Assembly: GCF_011044975.1 (NCBI RefSeq)
Contig: NZ_JAAKZV010000040.1
Coordinates: 1-45,153 of the forward strand
DNA: 45,153 bases
Direction of reading: 5' to 3'
Origin: Streptomyces coryli
GTDB taxonomy: Bacteria; Actinomycetota; Actinomycetes; Streptomycetales; Streptomycetaceae
In this document: positions 16,038-24,487 of the stretch, piece after piece
Position numbering within the stretch: the stretch's first letter is position 1
Layout of the letters: every line of letters begins with the position of its first letter
Translations under genes and position numbers: made by a program
Notes under the pieces: generated by a model
What the model was told of the DNA's origin: nothing
What the model saw: only the letters and a program-made list of their open reading frames with translations
The model's database searches: none

Positions 16038-17997
16038 CGGACTGGCCGAGCTCTCCGGGGCAGAGGGTCCGCGCCGCCTCGTCCCCGCGGAGTTCCGCCC
16101 GCACGCACCCGCCGTCGACTCCGGCCCGCCGCTGGTCGCCGAAGTTCGCGGTGACGGTGAGCTTGCCGTCGCCGAAGGTGGTGCGCTGCACCGTCCGGTC
16201 TTCCGTAAGCCGGTCGAACGCCGTCATCGGCTCGGTGCCCACCGCCTTATGCAGCGGCGCGAAGTACCGCTGCAGCGCGGCGAGCTCCTTGCCGTGCTGG
16301 TCGATGGCCGGGCCGTCCAGCACAAAGTTGAGCGGGATGTTGTAGAGCATCGCCAGCAGCGCCCGGTCGGTCTTCTGCGCGGGCAGCTTCTCGTACGACA
16401 GCTCCCACCGCTCGGCGCCGACCAGGACGTCGTGCAGGGCGGTCTCGTAGAGCGGGACGCGGTAGCGCGGGTCGTACATCTCCTTGGCGAGCTCTGCCGG
16501 GAGCTCGACCGGCTTGAAGAAGAACGCGGGCGCGTTGTGCGGCGCGTAACCGCCCCACGCCTTCTTGTCGTTCTGCAGCGCCCACAGCCCGTCGGCCACC
16601 GGGGTCGCGTTGCCGTGACTGTACGCGAGCGGGCCGGAAGCCCACGCGCCCGCGGACTCCGAGCCGAGGACCAGGCGGCGGCCGGGGGAGCCGAGGCGGT
16701 GCATGCGCTCGAGCCGATTGGCCCGGTCCTGGCGCTGGTTCATGGGATGGGTCGCGCTGTGGTCGGCGAAGAGCTCACCCGCGGCGTCCACGTCGAGGAA
16801 GTAGCTGCGCGCCCCGTTGCCGGTGAACTTCGCGGTGTGCTCGTCGAGCAGCCGCTGCCCCTTGGCGCCGGTGAAGGCCTGCGAGCTGAGGTAGCAGCCA
16901 CGGCCGCCGAAGCCCGGCTTGACGCTGCCGTCGGCGCGGCGCACGCAGGCGTCCTGGTAGACCGGATCCGGCCAGACGGACGTGGGCGCGTCGGCGCTCT
17001 CCGGGGCCTGGGCATTGGCGTACGAGTCGTACGGCCCGACCAGATAGCCCGCCCGCTGAGCCGCGCGCACGGCCGCCTTCGTCATCGGGGTGTCGTCGGC
17101 GTCGTAGCCGAGCCACATCCGGTCGATGCCGAGCTTGCGCAGCTTGGCGACGCCGTTCGCGGTACGGGCCTGCCCCCAGCCGTACGCGTGGAAGGCGCCC
17201 AGCAGCCGCTCGGTGTCCGGGTTGGCCGCGATCTTCTCGCGCAACGAGGTCAGGTCGCCGTGCTCGCGCATCCAGGACCGGTAGTCGGCGGCGGCCGCGA
17301 CCGGCGAGGCGTCGGTGAGCTTGAAGGTGACGGTGTACGTACGCGTGTCCGCGGCCTTGGAGAACTCGTGGCTCGCCGCCGTACGCAGCCGGCCGCCGGA
17401 CGAGCCGACGTCGAGGGTGGTGCCGATCGGGTCCGGGACGAGGTAGCTGACGCCGGCCTTGCCCGACGTATAGCCCCAGAGGGGGAGGGTGAGTCCGGCG
17501 GTCATGTCCATCGGCTCGGCCTTGACCAGATCGGACTCGGTGTTCCACCACGTGTCTCCGGCCGGTACGGACAGGCCGCTGCCCTTGGGGAGCTGCAGGG
17601 CATCCGCCCCGGCGCCGGTGCGCGGCCAGTCGAGCGTGCCGTCCTTCGCGGCCCGTACGGACATCTCCAGGCGGCCGTGGCGGGCGGCGGCGGTGACGGT
17701 GAGGCCGCGGTCGGGATAGCGCCAGCGCGCGCCACCCGGGACGGTCTCGGGGTCGGTGGGGGTGCCGAGGCCGGTCGCGGAGGCCCCGGAGAGGGTGAGG
17801 TCCTGCCCGGAGCGGGTGCGGGCGGTGACGGCGAGCGTGCCGGGGTCCACGGTCGCCGTGCCGCCGGTGACCCGGACGCGTATCCCGTCCTGGTCCTCCT
17901 CGGGCGACCCGGTCGCGACGGTCGGCACCAGCGCGCCCGCCACGCAGGCCCCCGCTGTGAGCAGCGCCGCGCGGCGCTTCGTCAGGTTCCATGGCAT
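16024..17997 (-). CDS. Secreted glycoside hydrolase (putative TIM-barrel type)
   Basis: A 657-residue exported protein with an N-terminal signal peptide (basic NLTKRR, then hydrophobic ALLTAGACVAGALVPTVATG). A beta-rich domain (about residues 35-240) precedes a barrel-like domain with RMWLGYDADDTPMTKAAV, YFLDVDAAGELFADHS and LVLGSESAGAWASGP. The strand-end Asp (in FLDVDA) and Glu (in GSESAG) are the best candidates for catalytic acids. The layout resembles GH101/GH129-like enzymes that act on alpha-linked amino sugars, but I cannot fix the family or substrate. A small beta domain ends the protein. A 37-base palindromic region lies before the start codon and may control it. Confidence 0.72.
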   Translation of the reverse strand: MPWNLTKRRAALLTAGACVAGALVPTVATGSPEEDQDGIRVRVTGGTATVDPGTLAVTARTRSGQDLTLSGASATGLGTPTDPETVPGGARWRYPDRGLTVTAAARHGRLEMSVRAAKDGTLDWPRTGAGADALQLPKGSGLSVPAGDTWWNTESDLVKAEPMDMTAGLTLPLWGYTSGKAGVSYLVPDPIGTTLDVGSSGGRLRTAASHEFSKAADTRTYTVTFKLTDASPVAAAADYRSWMREHGDLTSLREKIAANPDTERLLGAFHAYGWGQARTANGVAKLRKLGIDRMWLGYDADDTPMTKAAVRAAQRAGYLVGPYDSYANAQAPESADAPTSVWPDPVYQDACVRRADGSVKPGFGGRGCYLSSQAFTGAKGQRLLDEHTAKFTGNGARSYFLDVDAAGELFADHSATHPMNQRQDRANRLERMHRLGSPGRRLVLGSESAGAWASGPLAYSHGNATPVADGLWALQNDKKAWGGYAPHNAPAFFFKPVELPAELAKEMYDPRYRVPLYETALHDVLVGAERWELSYEKLPAQKTDRALLAMLYNIPLNFVLDGPAIDQHGKELAALQRYFAPLHKAVGTEPMTAFDRLTEDRTVQRTTFGDGKLTVTANFGDQRRAGVDGGCVRAELRGDEAARTLCPGELGQSVSRG

Positions 17998-18012
17998 GCC
18001 GGCGGACGCTAG

Positions 18013-18049
18013 GCGCGGGTTCTAAGAGCGGCCTCTTAGAACCCCGCGC
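18013..18049. promoter_or_regulatory. Long palindrome upstream of the glycoside hydrolase gene
   Basis: TTCTAAGAG (18020-18028) and CTCTTAGAA (18033-18041) pair exactly around CGGC. The match continues outward through GGG/CCC, and after a one-base bulge through GCGC. It ends 16 bases before the hydrolase start. The AT-containing core suggests a dimeric repressor operator rather than a terminator. It could also form a hairpin in the mRNA leader. Confidence 0.55.
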
Positions 18050-18052
18050 AAA

Positions 18053-18091
18053 CGGCCCCGGGCCCACGTCCAAGACGTGGGCCCGGGGCCG
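18053..18091 (-). terminator. Strong intrinsic terminator after pssA
   Basis: A perfect 17-bp stem (18053-18069 with 18075-18091) with the five-base loop CCAAG. It lies 20 bases after the pssA stop, and on the minus strand it is followed by TTT. Confidence 0.85.
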
Positions 18092-18111
18092 TAGAGCTTC
18101 AGATACGGGTG

Positions 18112-18969
18112 TCAGCCCTGGGCAGCAGCCCGCGCTTCGCGGCGATTGTCGCGGAAGGCGTTCACCCGCCGCGCCGTCGCGAAGAGCGGGATGACCGCGG
18201 CCATCACGATCTGCAGCGAGCAGCCGGTCTGCAGCAGCAGCTGTGCGCCGGGCGCGTCGAGCGCCCAGGACGCCAGGCAGCCCATGCTGATCGCCGCCCA
18301 GATGAGGGTGGCGAGCGCCAGCCGGCCGCGCGGCTTCGGGTACTCGACGCGGCTCACCATCAGCCACGCCACGCCCACGATCGCCAGCAGCGTCGGGATG
18401 AACGGCAGCTCGAGCAGCACCACGGAGATGACCGTCAGCGCCCCGAAGGGCGACGGCAGCCCCTGGAAGCCCCCGCCGGGGACCTCCGTGCACGAGAACC
18501 GCGCAAGCCGGAGCACCACCGCCAGCAGGACGACCACCGCGGCGACCGCGGAGATCCGCTCGTGCGCGCCCTCGGTGACCATGCCGTAGACCAGCACGAA
18601 GTACGCCGGCGCCAGGCCGAAGCTGATCAGGTCGGAGAGGTTGTCCAGCTCCGCGCCCATGGCCGAGGAGCGCAGCTTGCGCGCGACCAGGCCGTCGAAG
18701 AGGTCGAAGACCGAGGCCAGCAGCATGAGCATCACAGCGGTAGCGGCGCTGTGCCTGGCCATGCCGCCGTCGCCCTCGCCGGTGATGTGCGGCATCAGGA
18801 CGCCGGTCGTCGTGAAGTAGACCGCCAGGAAGCCGCAGGTGGCGTTCGCGAGGGTCAGGGTGTCCGCGATGGACAGCCGCGTCGACAGCGGCATGTCGTC
18901 ATCGTCGTCCGCGGCGGGCTCGGGGACCCACTGCGCGTCGGCTGAGGTACTGGGATCAGTCACGGTCAA
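18112..18969 (-). CDS. pssA: CDP-diacylglycerol--serine O-phosphatidyltransferase
   Basis: A 285-residue integral membrane enzyme that makes phosphatidylserine from CDP-diacylglycerol and serine. The CDP-alcohol phosphotransferase motif is complete: Asp89, Asp92-Gly93, Ala96-Arg97, Gly105, Asp109 and Asp113, with seven residues between Arg97 and Gly105. Several hydrophobic helices surround it. The N-terminal 30 residues are acidic (five Asp in a row), which is common in actinobacterial members. The ATG at 18969 lies inside the 3' end of psd (14-base overlap), so both steps of phosphatidylethanolamine synthesis are made from one transcript, closed by the terminator at 18053-18091. Confidence 0.94.
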   Translation of the reverse strand: MTVTDPSTSADAQWVPEPAADDDDDMPLSTRLSIADTLTLANATCGFLAVYFTTTGVLMPHITGEGDGGMARHSAATAVMLMLLASVFDLFDGLVARKLRSSAMGAELDNLSDLISFGLAPAYFVLVYGMVTEGAHERISAVAAVVVLLAVVLRLARFSCTEVPGGGFQGLPSPFGALTVISVVLLELPFIPTLLAIVGVAWLMVSRVEYPKPRGRLALATLIWAAISMGCLASWALDAPGAQLLLQTGCSLQIVMAAVIPLFATARRVNAFRDNRREARAAAQG

Positions 18970-19615
18970 GGCGTGTCACCCCCGCGGTAGTGGCCTGGCC
19001 GACCTCGACGGCCGGCTCGACGCCCTCCGGGAGGTAGACGTCGACACGCGAGCCGAACCGGATGAGTCCGATCCGCTCGCCCTGCTCGACCTTCGCCCCG
19101 GCGTCCACGTACGGCACGATGCGGCGCGCCACGGCGCCGGCGATCTGGATCATCTCCACATCGCCGATCTCCGTGTCGAAGTGCCACACGACGCGCTCGT
19201 TGTTCTCGGACTCCTTGTTGAACGCCGGTACGTAGCCGCCGGGGATGTGCTCGACGGAGGCCACCGAGCCCGCGAGTGGGGCGCGGTTGACGTGGACATT
19301 GAGGGGGCTCATGAAGATCGCGACGCGGGTGCGCCCGTCCTTCCACGGCATGATGCTCTGCACCACGCCGTCAGCCGGGGAGATCACGCGGCCGGTGGCG
19401 ATCTCTCGCTCCGGGTCGCGGAAGAACCACAGCATGCCCGCCGCGAGAGCGGTGGAGGGCACGGCTGCGGCCGCCCACTTACCCGAGCGGCGGGAGCGGG
19501 CGAGGCTGACGGCTGCGGTGGCCAAGGTCGGCAGGAGCCACGGCGAAGCGCCGCGCGCCAGGCTCACCTTCCGAGGTGCCTGGCTGCGCGGTGCTGAGGG
19601 GTTGCTGTGGGGCAT
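18956..19615 (-). CDS. psd: Phosphatidylserine decarboxylase proenzyme (short, archaeal-type)
   Basis: About 219 residues. It decarboxylates phosphatidylserine to phosphatidylethanolamine. The self-cleavage site is seen as IRFGSRVDVYLP, where the Gly-Ser bond is cut and the serine becomes the pyruvoyl group. His in SPLNVHVNRAPL and the segment WFFRDPER are further family marks. The short length and the single N-terminal hydrophobic stretch fit the compact class. The ATG at 19615 has GAAGG at a good distance. A TTG at 19651 is in frame but lacks support. The 3' end overlaps pssA. Confidence 0.93.
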   Translation of the reverse strand: MPHSNPSAPRSQAPRKVSLARGASPWLLPTLATAAVSLARSRRSGKWAAAAVPSTALAAGMLWFFRDPEREIATGRVISPADGVVQSIMPWKDGRTRVAIFMSPLNVHVNRAPLAGSVASVEHIPGGYVPAFNKESENNERVVWHFDTEIGDVEMIQIAGAVARRIVPYVDAGAKVEQGERIGLIRFGSRVDVYLPEGVEPAVEVGQATTAGVTRLDRD

Positions 19616-19674
19616 GAATGACCTTCGTAGCGGAGGATGCCGCGTAGACAAGGGGGACGGCGGCTTCCCGGGAT

Positions 19675-19703
19675 GTTATCGGTTGACACCGGCAACTCGG
19701 CAA
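19675..19703 (-). promoter_or_regulatory. Possible psd-pssA promoter
   Basis: On the minus strand, TTGCCG (19703-19698) and GATAAC (19680-19675) are 17 bases apart, about 60 bases before the psd ATG. The -10 element is only a moderate match. Confidence 0.4.
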
Positions 19704-19728
19704 GCGCGCGTGGGTAGTCCACACCCGT

Positions 19729-19750
19729 AAAACGGTGACTGGGGGTCACC
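19729..19750 (-). terminator. Intrinsic terminator of the ethylmalonyl-CoA operon
   Basis: On the minus strand GGTGAC, loop CCCCA, GTCACC (19750-19734) is followed by GTTTTA, the arrangement of a rho-independent terminator. It lies about 34 bases after the stop of the acyl-CoA dehydrogenase gene, the last gene of the operon. Confidence 0.7.
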
Positions 19751-19783
19751 TGGTTCCCGGACGGGCTGCCCCAAACGAGACAT

Positions 19784-20989
19784 TCACCCTTGGCTCTTGT
19801 ACTCCTCGAGTAGTCGGCGTCCAATGATCATTTTCTGGATCTCGGCGGTACCTTCACCGATCAGCAGCATGGGCGCCTCCCGGTAAAGACGCTCGATCTC
19901 GTACTCCTTGGAGAAGCCGTATCCGCCATGGATGCGGAAGGCGTCCTCCACAACTTCTTTGCAGTATTCGGAGGCGAGGTACTTCGCCATGCCTGCTTCG
20001 AGGTCGTTCCGTTCCCCGGTGTCCTTTTTGCGTGCTGCTCTCACCATCATCGCATGGGCGGCCTCGACCTTGGTAGCCATCTCGGCCAGCCGGAACTGAA
20101 TCGCCTGGTGCTGGGCGATCTGCTTGCCGAAGGTGTGTCGCTGCTGGGCGTAGTCGATACCCAGCTCGAATGCACGCTGTGCGACGCCGCAGCCACGCGC
20201 CGCTACATTCACCCGGCCGACCTCGACACCGTCCATCATTTGGTAAAAACCTCGGCCCGTCTCACCACCCAAGACACGGTTGGCCGGAATGCGTAGTCCG
20301 TCCATGATCAACTCGGTGGTGTCGACGCCCTTGTAGCCCATCTTGTCGATCTTCCCGGGGATGGTGAGCCCTGGTCGGACCTCCCCGAAGCCGGGCTCCT
20401 TCTCCACCAGGAAGGTGGTCATCTTCTTGTGCGGCGGGGCGTCCGCCGGCTGCCCCTCGTCCGTGCGACAGAGCACGGCTACGAGAGTTGACGAGCCGCC
20501 GTTGGTGAGCCACATCTTCTGGCCGGTGAGGGAGTAGTGATCTCCGTCACGAACACCCTTGGAAGTGATGGCCGACACGTCCGAGCCGAGCGCCGGCTCG
20601 GACATGGAGAAGGCGCCGCGCACCTCTCCGGTGGCCATCCGGGGGAGGAAGTAGTCCTTCTGCTCCTGGGTGCCGTGCTGCTTGATCATGTACGCCACGA
20701 TGAAGTGCGTGTTGATGATCCCCGACACGCTCATCCAGCCGCGGGCGATCTCCTCGACGCACAGCGCGTACGTGAGAAGGGACTCACCGAGGCCGCCGTA
20801 CTCCTCCGGGATCATCAGGCCGAAGAGGCCGAGTTCCTTGAGGCCGTCGACTATCTGCTGCGGGTACTCGTCCTTGTGCTCCAGTTCCGTAGCCACCGGG
20901 AGGATCTCTTTGTCGACAAAGTCCCGGACGGTGGACAGGATTTCCTGCTGGATGTCGGTCAGACCCTCGGTCTGCGCGAGACGGCCCAT
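19784..20989 (-). CDS. mcd: Acyl-CoA dehydrogenase, probable (2S)-methylsuccinyl-CoA dehydrogenase
   Basis: A 401-residue FAD enzyme. The acyl-CoA dehydrogenase marks are clear: FGLMIPEEYGGLG, the flavin and substrate segment AFSMSEPALGSDVSAI, WLTNGG, and the C-terminal IHGGYGFSKEYEIERLYREAP with LIGEGTAEIQK, where the Glu before Gly-Thr is the usual catalytic base. Its place as the last gene after ccr-ecm-mcl-mch points to methylsuccinyl-CoA oxidation to mesaconyl-CoA, so the specificity is inferred from context. The ATG lies two bases after the mch TGA. The terminator at 19729-19750 follows. Confidence 0.88.
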   Translation of the reverse strand: MGRLAQTEGLTDIQQEILSTVRDFVDKEILPVATELEHKDEYPQQIVDGLKELGLFGLMIPEEYGGLGESLLTYALCVEEIARGWMSVSGIINTHFIVAYMIKQHGTQEQKDYFLPRMATGEVRGAFSMSEPALGSDVSAITSKGVRDGDHYSLTGQKMWLTNGGSSTLVAVLCRTDEGQPADAPPHKKMTTFLVEKEPGFGEVRPGLTIPGKIDKMGYKGVDTTELIMDGLRIPANRVLGGETGRGFYQMMDGVEVGRVNVAARGCGVAQRAFELGIDYAQQRHTFGKQIAQHQAIQFRLAEMATKVEAAHAMMVRAARKKDTGERNDLEAGMAKYLASEYCKEVVEDAFRIHGGYGFSKEYEIERLYREAPMLLIGEGTAEIQKMIIGRRLLEEYKSQG

Positions 20990-20991
20990 GG

Positions 20992-21498
20992 TCAGCGCTC
21001 CTGAAGTTCCGGGCGGCCGGGCTGCTCGCCGCCGCGCTCCTTGATGTAGGTGGCCGTCGGGACCATCACCTTGCGCTTGAACACGCAGACGAGGGTGCCG
21101 TCCTGCTTGTAGCCCTTGGTCTCGACGTGGACGATCCCGCGGTCGTCCTTCGACTTGGACGGCCACTTGTCCAGGACCGTCGTCTCGCCGTAGATGGTGT
21201 CGCCGTGGAAGGTCGGCGCCACGTGCTTCAGCGACTCGATCTCCAGGTTGGCGATCGCCTTCCCGGACACGTCCGGGACGGACATGCCCAGCAGCAGCGA
21301 GTAGATGTAGTTGCCCACGACGACGTTCTTGCCGAAGTCGGTCGTCCGCTCCGCGTAGTTCGAGTCCATGTGGAGCGGGTGGTGGTTCATGGTGAGAAGG
21401 CAGAAGAGGTGGTCGTCGTACTCGGTGACCGTCTTGCCGGGCCAGTGCTTGTAGACCGCGCCGACCTCGAACTCCTCATAGGTGCGTCCGAACTGCAT
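20992..21498 (-). CDS. mch: MaoC-family hydratase, probable mesaconyl-CoA hydratase
   Basis: A 168-residue single hot-dog-fold protein. The R-hydratase-like region EYDDHLFCLLTMNHHPLHMDSNYAERTTDFGKNVVVGNYI contains the catalytic-type Asp and His residues (shown in outline), and FHGDTIYGETTVLDK is a second family segment. In the pathway it adds water to mesaconyl-CoA to give beta-methylmalyl-CoA. The enzymes first described in proteobacteria are about twice as long with two hot-dog domains, so this one would act as a dimer. It starts five bases after the mcl stop with GGAGG in the end of mcl. Confidence 0.85.
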   Translation of the reverse strand: MQFGRTYEEFEVGAVYKHWPGKTVTEYDDHLFCLLTMNHHPLHMDSNYAERTTDFGKNVVVGNYIYSLLLGMSVPDVSGKAIANLEIESLKHVAPTFHGDTIYGETTVLDKWPSKSKDDRGIVHVETKGYKQDGTLVCVFKRKVMVPTATYIKERGGEQPGRPELQER

Positions 21499-21503
21499 CT
21501 CGC

Positions 21504-22469
21504 TCAGGCCTCCGGCGGGGTGAAGGTGGTCGTACGGTGCATGCCGGCCGCGCGGCCCTTGCCGGAGATGACCAGCGCCATCTTGCGGCTGGCCTCGTCG
21601 ATCATCTCGTCGCCGAGCATCGCCGAGCCCTTCTTGCCGCCCGCCTCTGACGTGTAGTACTCGTACGCGTCCAGGATCAGCTCGGCGTGGTCGTAGTCCT
21701 CCTGGGAGGGCGAGAAGACCTCGTTCGCCGCCGTCACCTGGCCCGGGTGCAGCACCCACTTGCCGTCGAAGCCGAGCGCGGCCGCGCGGCCCGCGACGGT
21801 GCGGAAGCCGTCGACGTTCTTGATCTGCAGGTACGGGCCGTCGATCGCCTGGAGGTCGTTGGCGCGGGCGGCCATCAGGATCTTCATGAGGATGTAGTGG
21901 TACGCGTCCGCGTCGTAGCCCGGCGGCTGCTCGCCGACGACCAGGGACTTCATGTTGATGGAGGCCATGAAGTCGGCCGGGCCGAAGATGATGGTCTCCA
22001 GCCGGGGGGAGGCCTCGGCGATGGCGTTCACGTTGTTCAGGCCGCGGGCGTTCTCGATCTGCGCCTCGATGCCGATGCGGCCGACCTCGAAGCCCATGGT
22101 CTTCTCGATCTGGGTGAGGAGCAGGTCGAGCGCCACCACCTGCTGGGCGTCCTGCACCTTCGGCAGCATGATGCAGTCGAGGTTGGGGCCCGCACCCTCG
22201 ACGACCGTCACCACGTCGCGGTAGGTCCACTCGGTGGTCCAGTCGTTGACCCGCACGACGCGCGTCTTGCCGGTCCAGTCACCCTCGTTCAGGAACTTCA
22301 CGATGGTGTGCCGGGCGTCCGGCTTCGCCAGCGGCGCGCAGGCGTCCTCCAGGTCCAGGAAGACCTGGTCGGCCTCGAGCCCCTGCGCCTTCTCCAGGAA
22401 GCGCGGGTTGGAGCCCGGTACGGCCAGGCAGGAACGCCGGGGGCGCAGGCGGTTGACGGGGGCGGTCAT
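21504..22469 (-). CDS. mcl: CitE-like lyase, probable L-malyl-CoA/beta-methylmalyl-CoA lyase
   Basis: A 321-residue TIM-barrel lyase that should split beta-methylmalyl-CoA into glyoxylate and propionyl-CoA, and possibly malyl-CoA into glyoxylate and acetyl-CoA. The family is marked by RSCLAVPGSNPRFLEKAQG, VFLDLEDACAP, the metal-binding Glu in GIEAQIENARG and Asp in IFGPADFMASI, and WVLHPGQV near the end. The ATG at 22469 overlaps the stop of ecm by four bases (ATGA), so translation is coupled. Assignment of substrate relies on the complete pathway set around it. Confidence 0.88.
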   Translation of the reverse strand: MTAPVNRLRPRRSCLAVPGSNPRFLEKAQGLEADQVFLDLEDACAPLAKPDARHTIVKFLNEGDWTGKTRVVRVNDWTTEWTYRDVVTVVEGAGPNLDCIMLPKVQDAQQVVALDLLLTQIEKTMGFEVGRIGIEAQIENARGLNNVNAIAEASPRLETIIFGPADFMASINMKSLVVGEQPPGYDADAYHYILMKILMAARANDLQAIDGPYLQIKNVDGFRTVAGRAAALGFDGKWVLHPGQVTAANEVFSPSQEDYDHAELILDAYEYYTSEAGGKKGSAMLGDEMIDEASRKMALVISGKGRAAGMHRTTTFTPPEA

Positions 22470-24487
22470 GCGGGGACCTCCAGGGGGTCGAGCTTTCCAG
22501 CGGTGCGAATCTCATCGACGATACGGCCGATGATCTCCGTAAGGTCGAAGTCCTTGGGTGTGAAGACGGCGGCCACTCCGGCGGCCCTGAGCGCCTCGGC
22601 GTCGGCGGCCGGGATGATGCCGCCGGCGATGACCGGGACGTCGTCGACGCCCGCGGCGTGCAGCCGCTCCAGCACGTCCGGGACGAGCGCGGCATGCGAG
22701 CCGGAGAGGATCGACAGGCCGACGCAGTGCACATCCTCGGCGATGGCGGCGTTCACGATCTGCTCGGGCGTGAGCCTGATGCCCTGGTAGACCACCTCGA
22801 AGCCGCAGTCGCGGGCGCGGACGGCGATCTGCTCGGCGCCGTTGCTGTGCCCGTCGAGGCCGGGCTTGCCGACCAGGAGGCGGAGCTTCCCCACGCCCAG
22901 GTCGGCGGCGGTGCGGTCGACCTTGTCCCGGACACGGGACAGCGGGGAGCCCGCCTCGCCCGCCACGGCGAGCGGGGCGGAGCTGACGCCCGTAGGAGCG
23001 CGGAACTCGCCGAAGACGTCCCGCAGCGCCCACGCCCACTCGCCGGTGGTGACGCCGGCGCGGGCGCATTCGAGGGTGCGCTCCATCAGGTTCTCGTCGC
23101 CCGCGGCGCCCGCCTTGAGGGCGGAGATGGCCTTCTGGGCGTGCTCGTCGTCGCGGTGCAGGCGCCAGTCGTGCATGGCGCCGACGACCCGGGCCTCGTT
23201 CTCCGGGTCCACCGTCATGATGGCCGTGTCGAGGTCGGCGGTGAGCGGGCTGGGCTCGGACTCGGTGTAGCTGTTGACCCCGATGATCTTCTCCTCGCCC
23301 GCCTCGATACGGGCCCGGCGCTCGGCGTGCGAGGAGACCAGCTGCGACTTGAGGTACCCGGACTCGACGGCGGCGAGGGCGCCGCCCAGGTCCTGGATGT
23401 GCTCGATCTCGGCGAGCGCCGCCTCGGTCAGCTCGGCGGTCTTCGCCTCGACGACCTTCGAGCCCTCGAAGAGGTCCTCGTACTCCAGCAGGTCGCTCTC
23501 CTGGGCGAGGACCTGCTGGATCCGCAGCGACCACTGCTGGTCCCAGGGCCGGGGGAGGCCCAGGGCCTCGTTCCAGGCGGGGAGCTGGACGGCGCGGGCG
23601 CGGGCGTCCTTGGAGAGGGTGACGGCCAGCATCTCCAGGACGATCCGCTGGACGTTGTTCTCCGGCTGCGCCTCGGTCAGGCCGAGGGAGTTGACCTGGA
23701 CGCCGTAACGGAAGCGCCGATGCTTGGCGCTCTCGATCCCGTAGCGCTCCCGGGTGATCTTGTCCCAGATGCGGTTGAAGGCCCGCATCTTGCACATCTC
23801 CTCGACGAACCGGACGCCGGCATTGACGAAGAAGGAGATCCGCGCGACCACGTCGCCCATCTTGTCCTGCGGCACCTGTCCGCTGTCCCGGACGGCGTCC
23901 AGGACGGCGATCGCGGTGGACATGGCGTAGGCGATCTCCTGGACGGGAGTCGCCCCGGCCTCCTGCAGGTGGTAGCTGCAGATGTTGATCGGGTTCCACT
24001 TGGGGATGTGCGCGACGGTGTACGCGATCATGTCCGTCGTCAGCCGGAGGGAGGGGCCCGGCGGGAAGACGTACGTCCCCCGCGACAGGTACTCCTTCAC
24101 GATGTCGTTCTGGGTTGTCCCGGACAGCTTGGTGATGTCCGCGCCCTGCTCCTCGGCGACCACCTGATAGAGCGCCAGCAGCCACATCGCGGTGGCGTTG
24201 ATGGTCATCGAGGTGTTCATCTGGTCGAGCGGGATGCCGTCCAGCAGCTTGCGCATGTCGCCCAGGTGCGAGACCGGGACCCCGACCCGGCCGACCTCGC
24301 CGCGGGCGAGGATGTGGTCGGGGTCGTAACCGGTCTGCGTCGGCAGGTCGAAGGCGACCGACAGGCCGGTCTGGCCCTTGGCGAGGTTGCGCCGGTAGAG
24401 GGCGTTGGACGCCTCGGCGGTGGAGTGCCCCGCGTAGGTCCGCATCAGCCAGGGCCGGTCCTTGGGGGGCCGTTCTGCCGGTGCCAT
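22466..24487 (-). CDS. ecm: Ethylmalonyl-CoA mutase (MeaA-like, B12-dependent)
   Basis: A 673-residue single-chain acyl-CoA mutase. The N-terminal barrel has RTYAGHSTAEASNALYR and GLSVAFDLPTQTGYDPDH, and the C-terminal cobalamin domain has DGHSNG at residues 545-550 (His547 would be the cobalt ligand), then LSILSGSH and VIAGGIIP, the DxHxxG...SxL...GG set. In this operon it converts ethylmalonyl-CoA to methylsuccinyl-CoA. The closely related methylmalonyl-CoA and isobutyryl-CoA mutases are usually split or differently arranged, and the neighbours ccr and mcl support ethylmalonyl-CoA. Its ATG shares one base with the ccr stop (TGATG). Confidence 0.93.
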   Translation of the reverse strand: MAPAERPPKDRPWLMRTYAGHSTAEASNALYRRNLAKGQTGLSVAFDLPTQTGYDPDHILARGEVGRVGVPVSHLGDMRKLLDGIPLDQMNTSMTINATAMWLLALYQVVAEEQGADITKLSGTTQNDIVKEYLSRGTYVFPPGPSLRLTTDMIAYTVAHIPKWNPINICSYHLQEAGATPVQEIAYAMSTAIAVLDAVRDSGQVPQDKMGDVVARISFFVNAGVRFVEEMCKMRAFNRIWDKITRERYGIESAKHRRFRYGVQVNSLGLTEAQPENNVQRIVLEMLAVTLSKDARARAVQLPAWNEALGLPRPWDQQWSLRIQQVLAQESDLLEYEDLFEGSKVVEAKTAELTEAALAEIEHIQDLGGALAAVESGYLKSQLVSSHAERRARIEAGEEKIIGVNSYTESEPSPLTADLDTAIMTVDPENEARVVGAMHDWRLHRDDEHAQKAISALKAGAAGDENLMERTLECARAGVTTGEWAWALRDVFGEFRAPTGVSSAPLAVAGEAGSPLSRVRDKVDRTAADLGVGKLRLLVGKPGLDGHSNGAEQIAVRARDCGFEVVYQGIRLTPEQIVNAAIAEDVHCVGLSILSGSHAALVPDVLERLHAAGVDDVPVIAGGIIPAADAEALRAAGVAAVFTPKDFDLTEIIGRIVDEIRTAGKLDPLEVPA

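Noticed and set aside
16249-18012. Long plus-strand ORF antisense to the glycoside hydrolase
   Set aside because: Low-complexity Arg/Gly/Val-rich shadow. The minus strand has signal peptide and barrel motifs.
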